Below are positions 9,279 through 20,400 of a DNA stretch of 64,000 nt, one piece after another. A model generated the notes under the pieces. That model did no database searches and was not told the DNA's origin. It was given only the letters and a program-made list of their open reading frames with translations. The DNA comes from Ilyomonas limi (GTDB lineage Bacteria > Bacteroidota > Bacteroidia > Chitinophagales > Chitinophagaceae). The stretch is taken from NCBI RefSeq assembly GCF_005233845.1, contig NZ_SZQL01000005.1, positions 186,001 through 250,000 of the forward strand. Direction: 5' to 3'. How positions within the stretch are numbered: the stretch's first letter is position 1; the number at the start of each line of letters is the position of its first letter. A program made the position numbers and the translations under genes.

Positions 9279-12200
9279 ATGTTAAAGTTATTTGCCCTGA
9301 ATAAAATGCCTAAACTTCTGCTGTTATTATGTTTGATCGCCTTAAAGTTAAATGCACAGCCACTAAAGATTACAGATTTTGTATTGTTTGGCGGCAAAAA
9401 TGACGGTCCCTTAACCGGTATTACAACACCCGGCTCTCCGGGATTTGCTGTAAATATTGCATCGGCAGCTACTATTACTAATGGACGTATTGGCAGTTAC
9501 AATCTTATAAAATCTACAGGTAATACTACCCTTAGCTGCAGCCTTAACAGTGGTGGGATTATCAATCTTGCAAATGGTGCTAAAATAAATGGAAGTATCA
9601 CTGCTCAAAATCTATATAATGCAACGGGCAATATTCTTCAAATGGGTTCCAATGCTTATGTGAAATATAACATTGACGTGAATGGTAATATATTCATTAG
9701 CAAGGGAACAGTCGGAGGCAATGTAACACATCCGCCCGGCACTATTTATTCGGGGCCGAAGCCCGGCGGAGCGGAATATAAAAAGATACCCAATATTCCA
9801 ACACTTCCGGATCTGCCTGCTGTTACCAGTTTTGTTTCCAAAGGAACAGATGATGTAACTGCTACGCGTACCATAACGCCCGGCTATTACCGCAACATGA
9901 AATTGTCCGGCAATAAAAAAGTAACATTTAGTGGCCCGGGCGATTATTACTTTACATCCATCCATAACACAAACAGCAACAAACTGGAGTTCGATTTTAA
10001 AGGCACAGCAACTGGTAATATTAGAATTTATGTGGAAGGCGATGTGGATCTTGATAAGGCGACTTCCAGTTTAAAAAATGGCGGTGCGGCATCCAGAATA
10101 TATCTTGAAGTACATGGCAACGGCAGCACAAACGTTGTTAATACTTTCTCCTTTACTGTTTCTAATGGCGCTTCTAACACATCTGCATGGCTGGGAACGG
10201 TGTGGGCACCTTACGCCGGTATTAATATAGGTTCGGGTACAGGTACAAGTTATATAACCGGCGCATTGTGGAGTGCTACGCAGGTAAATATACAAGCTGG
10301 CTCCAATATAAATTTTGAACCGTTTGCCGGATTTGATGCAGGCGATGGTCTTATTGTTCCCGGTTATACACCTCCTGCTGCCGGAAAATCTGATGATCTG
10401 ATTGGACCGGAACTGGCGTCGCTTTGCCAGATGTTTACTAACGGCATTATACCATCGCCTGAGATTTACCGTATCATTGACCAGAGTGTACTAATTGAAG
10501 TGGTTGTTAAGGCTGGTAATTACAACAATGCCTTGAGCAAACTACGGGATCAGTATGGCATGACCGGCTTTGTGGATAACGGTCCAAATAGTTTGATCAT
10601 AACCGGCAAAATACCCATAAGTCAGCTCTGTCTGTTAAATAGTGATGCTGAAATGAAGAGCTATGTGAATTCGTGCAGGCCGTTGTATCCGCCCATTACC
10701 AGTACAGGTCTTGTAACCACAGGCGGTGACACTTCGGTTCATGCTGATGTTGTTCGTAATGCCTTTCATTTAACAGGTGCAGGCATTAAGGTGGGAGTTC
10801 TTTCAGATGGCTACAACACTATTCCCGGTAACCCTGCAAATACCGATATTATAAACGGAGATCTGCCTGGTCCTGGCAATCCTGTTCATCCGACTCCGGT
10901 AGATGTTTTAGCAGATTATCCTTATGGAAGGTCAACAGATGAAGGCAGGGCAATGCTGCAAAATGTACATGATATGGCACCCGAAGCTACACTTGCCTTT
11001 AGAACCGGCTTTATAAGCGAGGGCGATTTTGCACAAGGCATTAACCAACTGCAGCGTGCCGGCTGCAAAGTAATAGCCGACGATATTACTTATATTACAA
11101 CTCCGTTCTTCAAAGACGGGCTTGCTGCGCGGGCTGTAAATAGTGTAAAAACGCTCGGCGTATCGTACTTTTCTGCGGCGGGTAATTTTGGCTCCAAATC
11201 TTACGAAGCTATATTTAGCCCTGTAGCTGCACCGGCAGGCCTTACGGGTGAAGCACACAATTTTGGCGGCGGGGATATTTTTCAAAACGATTCTTTACAG
11301 GCGGGCAGCTATACTATTGTAATGCAATGGGAAGATTCTATTTATTCGCTTGGCCAAGGTGGCGCACAAAACGATTTTGATATTTATCTGACGAATGATG
11401 ACGGCAGTATTTTATTTGGTATGAACAGGACAAATTTTGGTGCTGATCCTATTGAAGTGCTGCCCTTTATTGTAAAGGCCAATACGCGTACAAACATTAT
11501 GATTGTGCGTGCTGCAGGTACTACCCCCAACGTAAGAATTAAGTTTATCGTATATCGCGGCGAACTGAAGTTTAATGAGTTTGCAACCGGTACCTCTACC
11601 CTGGTGGGGCAGGCCAATGCAGAGGGTGCTATGGCTGTTGCTGCTGCCCGTTATACCCGCACGCCTGCTTACGGTGTTAACCCGGCTTTAATTGAAACAT
11701 TTTCATCCACAGGAGGTGCACCTGTATATGGTATAGTAAGACATAAACCAGACTTCACAGCGCCTGATGGTGGTAACAGCACGGTCAATTTTGGTTCTTT
11801 AGACATTGAAGGTGACGGTGTGCCCAATTTCTTTGGCACCTCTGCTGCTGCTCCTCATGCTGCAGGCGTGGCAGCCTTGATATTGGAAGGTAAAAAGCGT
11901 TTTTATGATAAAGTGCTCCAGCCGGATTCTGTAAGGATTATTTTAAGTAATACTGCATTGGACATGACTTCCACTCCCGGCTTTGATAACCTCAGTGGTT
12001 ATGGTTTAATACAAGCTGATGCGGCTATTGGTAGTTTTGCAGCGCCTACTCCCGAGCTGGATAGTTTGCTGGTTTCTAACACTTCGTCAGCAACTCCGGG
12101 CAAAAATGCAGTTACAGTAACCTTAAAGGGAAAATATTTTCGTACTAATACAACTGTTACAGTGAGAGGCGTGCCAGTAACTACCCAAATCCTCAATTCA

Positions 12201-14207
12201 ACACTGGCAACTGCTGTGATTCCTCCATTTATGGGCAATCCGCCGGTGCAGATGTACACAGCTCCTGTTACGCCAAGCAAGTTGGATGGACAATATTCTC
12301 AGCCGCTTTATTTCTTTAGCCCTATAAAAAAGAAGATAACAGTAACGGCTGATAACAAAACAAAAAAATACGGAGAAAAACTGCCGGACTTCACGTCAAC
12401 AATCCTCGTAGATGGTGCGCCATTGGCTGCTTCGGGCCTGTCTGCTGCTGATTTAAACTTAGACTCTATTGTGTACACAACGCCTGCAACAAACAGCAGC
12501 AATGTTGGCTTGTACTATATACGTCCTTCATTTAAACCATTGACTGCTGATGATTCCTTGGCGTTTGAATTATACGATTACACCTTTAAGGACGGCATAC
12601 TTTTCAACAATAAAATGCCATTGCTGGTAACACCAAGTGATACTATACTTACTTATGGCGATAAAATAAGCGGCTTTCATTATACCTACACGTATGGCGA
12701 TTCATTGATACCGGTTGCTGAAAAAGCAGGCTTTTTAAATAATATCAGCACTGTTCATCATACAACAGTTAACAATAATGTAGTAGCATTTGTGGATGGA
12801 AAAAGCATTATTAACGGAAGAACATTGACCGATGCAGACCTGCTGAACATGGGCGTAATGGCAAGTGCAAAATCCATAATCAATGCACGCAATATTATCA
12901 ATGCCAAATCTATCATCAATGGTGTGGTGGTAAATGATACTACTAAGGTTGTTGACCTTGCTGTACAATCCATATATAACTATCAGTTTGATTCATCCGC
13001 TTCTCCGCTTGTAAATGCGAAAAGTATAGTAAATGCGAGAGCTATTATCAATGCAAAATCTATAATAAACGGTACAGCAGAAGTAAATGCCAAAAGTATA
13101 ATTAATGGCAGCAGTATTTTAAACAGTAATGCTGTTGGCGATACGAGTAATCAAAATGTTGTAGTAATTGTAGATGAAACGGATGTTCCGGCAGCGACAA
13201 ATGTGGTGTCTGATTTTACATCAGTTAATATGGTAACAGGCGTAACGGCAGGAGATTTCAGGATTGTTCCGGCTGCCATGATCTCTGAAAATTTTGAAAT
13301 AAGATATGGACTTGGCAATTTAAAAATTTTACCGGCGCCACTTTCTGTAAAGGCAAACGATACATTAATGTTTCAGGGCGGGGTGGTACCCACATTCACT
13401 TCAACAATAAAAGGTCTTAAAAACAGCGATACGTTGCTGAGTGGGCCGGTATATACCCTTAATCCGGTTTATATTGGCAATGCAGGCACTTATGCAATCA
13501 TCCCTTCCGGTGTTGAGCTTGATTGTCCTGAATGTTATATTACTACTTATACGCAGGGAACATTGTATGTAAATCCTAAAGGTAAAAATGCCAAAAACCT
13601 TAAGCCTTATCTCGTGTGTGTTGATACATTAATAAATGACCCAACGGGGTTGAAATATATAGCAACATACGGATGCAGAAACGACAACGCTACAATGCTG
13701 TATGTGCCTACGGGTCCAAACAATTATTTGTCGGGTGTTGCTGCTGCTACTGCTGTGGGCAATTTACCTGAGTACTTCTTACCGGGCGGTGATAATACTT
13801 TTCAGATAAAATTTAATGGACAAAAACTAAGATGGACCGTTAAAACATACAACGTTTATCAATACACGGCTACCGCGCAGGATGCAAGTTCTACGTCTGC
13901 AAGATGTAAGAAGGCAACAAGTAATAAGCTGGCAGGCAGTGTATCTCCTGAGGCAGCCGGCACAACCGCAACAGTATCGCCCAATCCTTCTAAAGGCAGG
14001 TTTATAATCTCTACAGGTAAGGGAATTATTTCTGACAGGGATGTGCATATAACAGATGTAACCGGCAAAATATACATCCCAAGCATTAGTAAGCGCTCAT
14101 TGGGAAATCTTGAAATTGAGTTGCCTGCAGGTGCATCGAGTGGGGTTTATTTTATAAGAGTTAAGATTGATAATAATTATAAGGTTTTCAAGGTTGTGAA
14201 GTTGTAA
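9279..14207 (+). CDS. T9SS-secreted subtilase-like protein with MBG domains and NAKSII repeats
   Basis: 1642 residues. Signal peptide to about residue 26 (ALKLNAQ). Residues 27-350 form a repetitive beta-rich region resembling ice-binding or polymer-forming adhesin folds. Residues about 490-920 are a subtilase-type domain with Asp 510 (VGVLSDGYN), Glu 555 (STDEGRAML) in place of the usual histidine, Asn 636 (SAAGN) and Ser 855 (FGTSAAAPHAAG), so an acid triad as in S53-like members of the fold is likely. An IPT-like segment and MBG domains follow (ADNKTKKYGEKLPDF), the second interrupted by NAKSII repeats at 1174-1282. The last 80 residues are a T9SS sorting domain. It is a probable surface or secreted protease lying between two kinases. 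Confidence 0.85.
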   Translation: MLKLFALNKMPKLLLLLCLIALKLNAQPLKITDFVLFGGKNDGPLTGITTPGSPGFAVNIASAATITNGRIGSYNLIKSTGNTTLSCSLNSGGIINLANGAKINGSITAQNLYNATGNILQMGSNAYVKYNIDVNGNIFISKGTVGGNVTHPPGTIYSGPKPGGAEYKKIPNIPTLPDLPAVTSFVSKGTDDVTATRTITPGYYRNMKLSGNKKVTFSGPGDYYFTSIHNTNSNKLEFDFKGTATGNIRIYVEGDVDLDKATSSLKNGGAASRIYLEVHGNGSTNVVNTFSFTVSNGASNTSAWLGTVWAPYAGINIGSGTGTSYITGALWSATQVNIQAGSNINFEPFAGFDAGDGLIVPGYTPPAAGKSDDLIGPELASLCQMFTNGIIPSPEIYRIIDQSVLIEVVVKAGNYNNALSKLRDQYGMTGFVDNGPNSLIITGKIPISQLCLLNSDAEMKSYVNSCRPLYPPITSTGLVTTGGDTSVHADVVRNAFHLTGAGIKVGVLSDGYNTIPGNPANTDIINGDLPGPGNPVHPTPVDVLADYPYGRSTDEGRAMLQNVHDMAPEATLAFRTGFISEGDFAQGINQLQRAGCKVIADDITYITTPFFKDGLAARAVNSVKTLGVSYFSAAGNFGSKSYEAIFSPVAAPAGLTGEAHNFGGGDIFQNDSLQAGSYTIVMQWEDSIYSLGQGGAQNDFDIYLTNDDGSILFGMNRTNFGADPIEVLPFIVKANTRTNIMIVRAAGTTPNVRIKFIVYRGELKFNEFATGTSTLVGQANAEGAMAVAAARYTRTPAYGVNPALIETFSSTGGAPVYGIVRHKPDFTAPDGGNSTVNFGSLDIEGDGVPNFFGTSAAAPHAAGVAALILEGKKRFYDKVLQPDSVRIILSNTALDMTSTPGFDNLSGYGLIQADAAIGSFAAPTPELDSLLVSNTSSATPGKNAVTVTLKGKYFRTNTTVTVRGVPVTTQILNSTLATAVIPPFMGNPPVQMYTAPVTPSKLDGQYSQPLYFFSPIKKKITVTADNKTKKYGEKLPDFTSTILVDGAPLAASGLSAADLNLDSIVYTTPATNSSNVGLYYIRPSFKPLTADDSLAFELYDYTFKDGILFNNKMPLLVTPSDTILTYGDKISGFHYTYTYGDSLIPVAEKAGFLNNISTVHHTTVNNNVVAFVDGKSIINGRTLTDADLLNMGVMASAKSIINARNIINAKSIINGVVVNDTTKVVDLAVQSIYNYQFDSSASPLVNAKSIVNARAIINAKSIINGTAEVNAKSIINGSSILNSNAVGDTSNQNVVVIVDETDVPAATNVVSDFTSVNMVTGVTAGDFRIVPAAMISENFEIRYGLGNLKILPAPLSVKANDTLMFQGGVVPTFTSTIKGLKNSDTLLSGPVYTLNPVYIGNAGTYAIIPSGVELDCPECYITTYTQGTLYVNPKGKNAKNLKPYLVCVDTLINDPTGLKYIATYGCRNDNATMLYVPTGPNNYLSGVAAATAVGNLPEYFLPGGDNTFQIKFNGQKLRWTVKTYNVYQYTATAQDASSTSARCKKATSNKLAGSVSPEAAGTTATVSPNPSKGRFIISTGKGIISDRDVHITDVTGKIYIPSISKRSLGNLEIELPAGASSGVYFIRVKIDNNYKVFKVVKL
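12801..13130 (+). repeat. in-frame NAKSII/NARxII repeat array
   Basis: This DNA encodes residues about 1174-1282 of the subtilase-like protein. The hexad [KR][SNA]I[IV]N[AG] recurs at least eight times (KSIING, AKSIINA, RNIINA, KSIING, AKSIVNA, RAIINA, KSIING, AKSIING), in blocks separated by 20-30 unrelated residues. The codons differ between copies, so the repeat is kept at the protein level. Confidence 0.75.
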
Positions 14208-14337
14208 TTTATACTTTGCAAGGCAGGGCAAGGCTCCTTATGTCATAAAACAATTTCCATTGGAAAATTTAAAAAAACAGCACAAGTATTTTTGTTTAAC
14301 AACAGGTGATATAAAGCCTGTTGTTTCATTCATTAAA

Positions 14338-16458
14338 ATGATGGCCTGCATTATTTTGGCCTTGCTTTATGCAGCAAAAGGGTATAGCCAGGATGCAGAA
14401 ACTGATAGCCTGCTACAGATAGTAGCCAAAGGAAAGGATGACAGCCTTAAGGTGAATGCGCTTATCAGTCTTACAGTTTCCAACTACCAGTCGTCACCCG
14501 GTAAAGCACTTGAATATGCCAACAAAGCTAAAGACCTTGCTATTAAATTAAACTTTAAAAGTGGTGAAGCGTATGCTTATAAATGGCTGGGTATTATTGA
14601 AAACTATCAGGGCAACTACTACGAAGCCCTGGTTCACTCCAACACATCATTGAATATATTTAAAACCCTGGGAGATAAGGCGGGCACATCGAATCTGCTT
14701 AATAATCTTGGTGCTTTTTATGCAGATAAAGATGAAAATTCCAGAGCTGTTCAATATTATTTGCAAGCACTTGATCTGGCTAAGCAAAGTGGCAACAAAC
14801 TCAGGATTGCAAGTACACTCGGCAATATTGGTGTGATATACTCCAAAAATCCTGCAACAAACGATACGGCGCTTGCTTACTATTTAAAAGCACTGCCTTA
14901 TGCACAGGATATACAAGACAGTGAATCTATCGGAATTATTTATACTAATATTGGTGAAGTATATGCTGTAAAAAAGGATTATAATAAAGCCTACAATTAC
15001 TATAACAAGGCTGTACAAACTTTAGGCAACTCTGCCAGTACAGCCTATACTTACAATGATATAGGTAAATTGTATAAGCAACAGCAGGCATATGATTCGG
15101 CTGATGTTTATTTCGATAAGGCATACACTATAGCGCAGCAAAATAATTCTCCGGTTGATGTAATGCAGGCTTTAATAGGTAAAGGACAACTGCAAATGGC
15201 GCTTAACAAAAATAAGGAAGCTATTGTACTGTTTAATAAAGCGCTTGATATAGGTAAGCCTATCCAATCAACCCCCGAATTAAAAGGCATTTATGAAGGA
15301 CTTTCGGCAGCATATAAAAAAATGAACGACTACGAGCATGCCTTTCTGTTTCAAAGCTTGCTAAACAATTTGTATAACACGGTTAATGAAAGAAAATTAA
15401 ATTTTAATACTGCAACGCTTGAGTACGCAATGGAATTGCAAAAGCAATCCGGAAAAATAGCCATGCTGATGAAAGAAAACGAAATGCAGGAATTAGATCT
15501 TAAAAACGAAAAATTTGCCAGAAATGTATCGCTCGCTGCTTTGGGAGTGCTATTGATTGTTACGATCATGCTGCTGCTTAATATCAATCAAAGAAAAAAG
15601 CTGAACCGGCTGTTATCCATTCAAAAAAGGCAGATAGAAATCCAGAAAACGAATGTGGAAAAAGCACTGATGGAGTTGAAAGCTACGCAATCGCAGCTTA
15701 TTCATTCAGAAAAAATGGCTTCTTTGGGAGAGCTGACTGCTGGCATCGCCCATGAGATACAAAACCCGTTAAATTTCGTGAACAACTTCTCGGAGTTGAA
15801 CAAAGAGCTGATTGATGAGTTAAAAAACGAATTGCTGTTGGATAATAAACAAGAAGCACTGTTGATAGCTGATGACATCAGAGCAAACGAACAAAAAATC
15901 ATGCATCATGGTAAGCGTGCAGACAGCATTGTAAAAGGCATGCTACAGCATTCGCAGGCAAGCAGTGGTAAGAAAGAACTAACAGACATCAATGCTTTGA
16001 TAGATGAAAGCCTGAGATTAAGTTATCATGGATTGAGAGCGAAGGACAAGGCGCTTAATGCAACAATTCACACCAGCTTTGATGCAGGCGTCGGTAAGAT
16101 AAATATTATTCCACAAGACATCAGCAGAGTAATGCTCAACCTGTTCAATAATGCTTTCTATGCTGTAAATGAAAAGAAAAGGCAATTAAATGGAACGTAT
16201 GAGCCTAAGGTTTCAGTGCACACCAAAAAGGAAAATCATAGCATTACTATTACTGTAAAAGACAATGGCAATGGTATTCCACAAAACATTACAGATAAAA
16301 TTTTTCAGCCTTTTTTCACCACCAAACCCGCAGGGCAGGGAACAGGATTAGGATTATCTTTAAGTTATGATATTATCAAAGCGCATGGCGGTGAGATAAA
16401 GGTAGAAAGTACAGAGGGAGAAGGAACAAAGTTTATAATTTATGTGCCATTTGTTTAA
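14338..16458 (+). CDS. sensor histidine kinase with TPR sensor region
   Basis: 706 residues from ATG 14338, chosen because it gives a signal peptide (MMACIILALLYAAKGYSQ); an in-frame TTG at 14260 would add 26 residues. Residues about 30-370 are TPR repeats (for example AYAYKWLGIIENYQGNYYEA and LGAFYADKDENSRAVQYYLQ), predicted periplasmic. A membrane helix at about 397-415 and a coiled coil lead to the H-box with His 472 (GELTAGIAHEIQNPLNF) and an HATPase domain ending EGEGTKFIIYVPFV. The kinase half is very similar to that of the propeller kinase upstream, while the sensors are unrelated. No receiver domain or response regulator is present in the window. Confidence 0.9.
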   Translation: MMACIILALLYAAKGYSQDAETDSLLQIVAKGKDDSLKVNALISLTVSNYQSSPGKALEYANKAKDLAIKLNFKSGEAYAYKWLGIIENYQGNYYEALVHSNTSLNIFKTLGDKAGTSNLLNNLGAFYADKDENSRAVQYYLQALDLAKQSGNKLRIASTLGNIGVIYSKNPATNDTALAYYLKALPYAQDIQDSESIGIIYTNIGEVYAVKKDYNKAYNYYNKAVQTLGNSASTAYTYNDIGKLYKQQQAYDSADVYFDKAYTIAQQNNSPVDVMQALIGKGQLQMALNKNKEAIVLFNKALDIGKPIQSTPELKGIYEGLSAAYKKMNDYEHAFLFQSLLNNLYNTVNERKLNFNTATLEYAMELQKQSGKIAMLMKENEMQELDLKNEKFARNVSLAALGVLLIVTIMLLLNINQRKKLNRLLSIQKRQIEIQKTNVEKALMELKATQSQLIHSEKMASLGELTAGIAHEIQNPLNFVNNFSELNKELIDELKNELLLDNKQEALLIADDIRANEQKIMHHGKRADSIVKGMLQHSQASSGKKELTDINALIDESLRLSYHGLRAKDKALNATIHTSFDAGVGKINIIPQDISRVMLNLFNNAFYAVNEKKRQLNGTYEPKVSVHTKKENHSITITVKDNGNGIPQNITDKIFQPFFTTKPAGQGTGLGLSLSYDIIKAHGGEIKVESTEGEGTKFIIYVPFV

Positions 16459-16583
16459 AGGAAAAAGTTGTTTGGATAAGGGATTTCAAATCAGTTCCAT
16501 CCTTCATATCCTGAAAGCCTCGATTCAGACAAATAACTTACTTTTAAAAGCATAACATCTTTAATCCAAAAAAACAGTAAACC

Positions 16584-16964
16584 ATGGCTATTGCTCCAAA
16601 AACACCAGGCATTCACCACATCAACCTGCGCTGCAGCGATCTGGAGGCTGCAAAGAATTTTTACCAGGACACCATCGGCTTTCCGGTTGTACTTGCAACA
16701 GAAGACTTGTTTGCCTTTCCCATTGGCAATGTTTTTATTGTATTTAAAAAGGCAGCAGACAATGCAACATTTAACCCACATACTATTGGTACTGACCATA
16801 TTGCCATAGCCTGCGAAAGTGAAGAAGAACTACAACGTGTAGCAAAAGGACTGAACGATGCCGGCGTAGAAAATACCGGTATCAAAACCGATCCTACATT
16901 GCAAAAGCAGTACGTTGCTTTTAAAGATCCTGACCGTATTCAGTGGGAGTTTTATATGGTGTAA
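16584..16964 (+). CDS. VOC (glyoxalase/bleomycin resistance-like) family protein
   Basis: 126 residues with two beta-alpha-beta-beta-beta halves. GIHHINLRCSDLEAAKNFYQ opens the first, GTDHIAIACESEEEL the second, and DPDRIQWEFYMV ends it. The paired histidines and the final Glu are the usual metal ligands of vicinal oxygen chelate enzymes. Members include glyoxalase I, dioxygenases and antibiotic-binding proteins, and the reaction cannot be read from the sequence. ATG 16584 lies 125 bases after the TPR kinase, and there is no clear operon. Confidence 0.85.
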   Translation: MAIAPKTPGIHHINLRCSDLEAAKNFYQDTIGFPVVLATEDLFAFPIGNVFIVFKKAADNATFNPHTIGTDHIAIACESEEELQRVAKGLNDAGVENTGIKTDPTLQKQYVAFKDPDRIQWEFYMV

Positions 16965-17105
16965 TACCGCTTGTATTTATTGCAGCACGATGAGCTGTTA
17001 TGCCCGCGGTGGTACTTATGAAGGTACATTGTAAATGAAGGTGCAAGAGTCTTGGCTGTGCCACAAGATATATTTTTTATGCAGCACATATGTTGCTAAT
17101 GCCTG

Positions 17106-17336
17106 TTAATAAATTTTTACAAACTCCCAGTCTCCTGCTATATTTTTTATATACAGTTTTCTAAACTCTACTTCATAAAAAGATTTGTCGGGTACTATCA
17201 AAGCATTTGATGGCAGGCAGGATTCCGCATCAAAAGAATGTGTACTCCTTACTGGAATACGAATAATGTCGTGCTTAAACTCCGAAGTATAAGGCAACAT
17301 ATCACGTGCTGCCTCCATAATTTGTACTGTTGTCAT
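17106..17336 (-). CDS. small hypothetical protein
   Basis: 76 residues, soluble, beginning MTTVQIMEAARDMLP and ending YIKNIAGDWEFVKIY, which looks like a compact beta-rich end. No family is recognised. It lies downstream of, and on the same strand as, the large membrane protein gene, separated by about 120 bases. The acidic-basic balance and the alpha-beta pattern are protein-like, but with only one frame to judge by the call is moderate. Confidence 0.5.
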   Translation of the reverse strand: MTTVQIMEAARDMLPYTSEFKHDIIRIPVRSTHSFDAESCLPSNALIVPDKSFYEVEFRKLYIKNIAGDWEFVKIY

Positions 17337-17455
17337 ACTAATAATCTATAACATGGATAACATATTTTGCACCGCGGCTATTCTATCCGGCCGCATTTAT
17401 AAAATTGCAGGTGTTATAATGCTATTTCCAATTAAGTAATATAATCAGGAATTAT

Positions 17456-20400
17456 TTATTTTTTATTATCACTTGTGCTGGCAGCAGGCATACTAAAGGT
17501 ACTCTTGTCAAACAGCTTTAAAATAGCCGGCAGCAATGCACCCATTGAAGTAACGATAGTAATTAATCTTCTGGAGGCTTCTTCCTGCGATATAAAAATG
17601 AATATTGCACTTGCAATAAGAATAATATAAAATACCGTTCGCAATGTACCCCACGAACCTGTTCTGCTTGCGCGGCTCATTTTTCTTACTTCCTCAGCTC
17701 CCTCTTTTGTGATAAGAAAATTGCGAAAGCTTTTTGTCATCAGGGAAATGTTGCCATCTTCTTCTTTCACCAACAATCCTTTGTCGTACAAATCATATAG
17801 CAGTATTACCTGTTTATAGTTTGTGAAACCATCAGTGGCAAAGTCGTACAGTGTATATTTTTCCACATCAGTGCATTGTTCCCATATAGCTTCATATACA
17901 TCGTTCAGTACAAGGTGCAGCCAGATAATTACTTCCTCATTGTTTTCTTTCAATGCTTCATTTTCCTTTTTTCTGATTGTTGCAAAATTCACTGCTTCGA
18001 CCTCTGTGAATATGCCTTTACCTGCTTCTTGCAGACCTGCAGATTTGTAGCTCTTTTGCAACCATAAAGTATCTTCCTGCGCCAAAGCATTGGCATCAGT
18101 TACATTAATATTGGGTGTTTTAAAAAAGTCTATCAGGAATATCTTTTTGGCAATGGAATAAATGATTTTATAAAAAACAAAAATGAAGATAAGTAAGAGC
18201 AAAAGCTGCAGCCAGCCAATATAATTACCTGTAAGTTTTTTAAATAAATACGTATGGGGAAGCGTAGAAGTGAGCACAAGCGAATAAGCCGATCTGTTAT
18301 CTGTAGTGTTGTTGTAAAATAACCGCAGCACCTGGGTTGAATCGGTATTATTCATTTGCCAGTAATAGTATCGGTGATGCGATGGATCGTCATAAAACTC
18401 ATCGTGATCGGGCGGCAGAAAAAGGTATCGTGTGATGGACTTGTAAAAGGGGGAGCAACTTAAATTTTGTGGTGGTACCTGCCCGTAATTATTAATCTTT
18501 TCCAGTGTATCCTTATTCAATAAGTAAATACCCATGCCGGTATCAAACTTGAGATTGTTGATGTAGGCGGTGGCCCTGTCCTTAAATGGGGTAATATTCA
18601 ATTTTGTTTTCCAGAATAGTTGATTGATATCAGTGCGTCTTTGCTGTATCTTTTTTGCAAGGTCTATCTGTAAAGACTGCAACCGCAAATTATTTTCCTG
18701 CCTGAAGGCATAACTTACAAAAGTAATAGCGGGCACTACACTTATTAATGTAGCCGCCAGCAACAAGGTAATTACAAAATAAGCGAGATAATGATTGTTG
18801 GCTTGCTGTTCTTTACTGTTTTTTTTGTAGTCAGGATTAAACCCTGCAATGGCTACTATTACCGGCAATGCCAATACGATCAGTATCCATATTCCACATA
18901 TTACAACATGCCCGTTGGTGCATGTTTTACTAAAAAAAAGAACATTCTGAAGAATAGCAAACAGCAGGATAGATACTATATACAGCAACAGAATACTTAC
19001 ATTAGAAAGCAGGAATCTGCGGTATTGGCTGATGCTGAAATAAGCACCTTTTATTTTTTCTTTGATAATAAAGTCTCTTGATTTCTTAACCATATAATAG
19101 CCCGTAACAACAAACAGCGGAAGCAGCAAAGCAGCATTCACAGTAAATAAATAGTATTCCTCTGCACTATAACGATAGTAATAAAAAGCAGCGAACAAAA
19201 ACGTAAGAATGAAGCAGGCAATACATTGACAAATATTCTTAATATAATAACCTTTTTTATCAGCCGATGGATGCAGCCAGTTGAGATCGGCAGGAGTAAA
19301 CAGCAGTTTGGTAGCCCGCTTGCCACTTATCATCATGCTATAAGAAAAAAGAGAGGCAAACAAGAGCAGTGTGGATTGGCACAAGAAAACAAATGCTATA
19401 ATGTGTAGTAAAAACAGGTATTCACCTCTTTTGTTGTAATAAGTAATAAGATAATAGGGGAGTCCCGGCATGGGCTTGATAATCATTCTTACCTGTTGCT
19501 CGTACAGGCTAATATTGCGCAGCAACGTACTGTCTTTATGATGGATGGCATTGCGTATTGCCAGGCTGTCGCCCGATTCTTCCAGTATGTTTTCCTGCAG
19601 GTTACGCGCCGTATCAGAATGACTAATGATATTGCCTGCCTCATCTACAATGCAAAAGGCGAAACCCTTGGGCACTATCGTATTCCACACCGAATACATT
19701 TTGCTGGATAAGGCGGCAACGGCTGCGTTCTTAGCTGGTATTTGCGAGTCGCCGGCTGTCTTTATCTGGGCGCTGCTGGGCAACGATATATTAATGGTGT
19801 ATTCGCCGGTGAGGCGGGAAAGTACAGGTTGTATGCTAAATCTTTCGCCGGCAATTGCTGGTGGTGCATTGGGCAGTGTGTATCCTCGTCCAAATTTTAT
19901 ATCCCTAAAGTACTGCCTGTCGCTCAATTGAAAATAGGTGGGTGCCAGTCTGTTTACCAATGTCCATACGGCAATGTCATTGCCTTCATTATTCATCCAG
20001 TGCAGGTTGGTAAAATGCTTATAATATTTAGGATAAAAAATGATGTCTTTTAAATCTATAGAATCACGCGCAGGTTTGTTGAGCAATCCGAGCCTTGCTT
20101 TAGTGTCTGAATCAATGGCTGCGGATGCATGCATAATTGTGTTGTCGTAATATCGTAATTGCTGAACACCCTCGCTGATCTCCTTATAAAAATTGCCTGT
20201 TATGCTGTTTTGCAGGTGCTGTAAAACAGCCGTAGCCCATCTTGTACGGTACGAATACAACCAGGTGGATGAACAGACGAGCACTATAAAAAAGGGAATG
20301 AAAAAAATGACAACAATGATGATTCTTACATCTCTGATGGTGATGTTTTCCTGGGCACTTAAAAAGAATATCTTTAAGAATGGCAGTACAAGCAGCAATA

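Noticed and set aside
12735-12973. Minus-strand frames opposite the NAKSII repeats
   Set aside because: Their regularity comes from the coding repeat on the plus strand.
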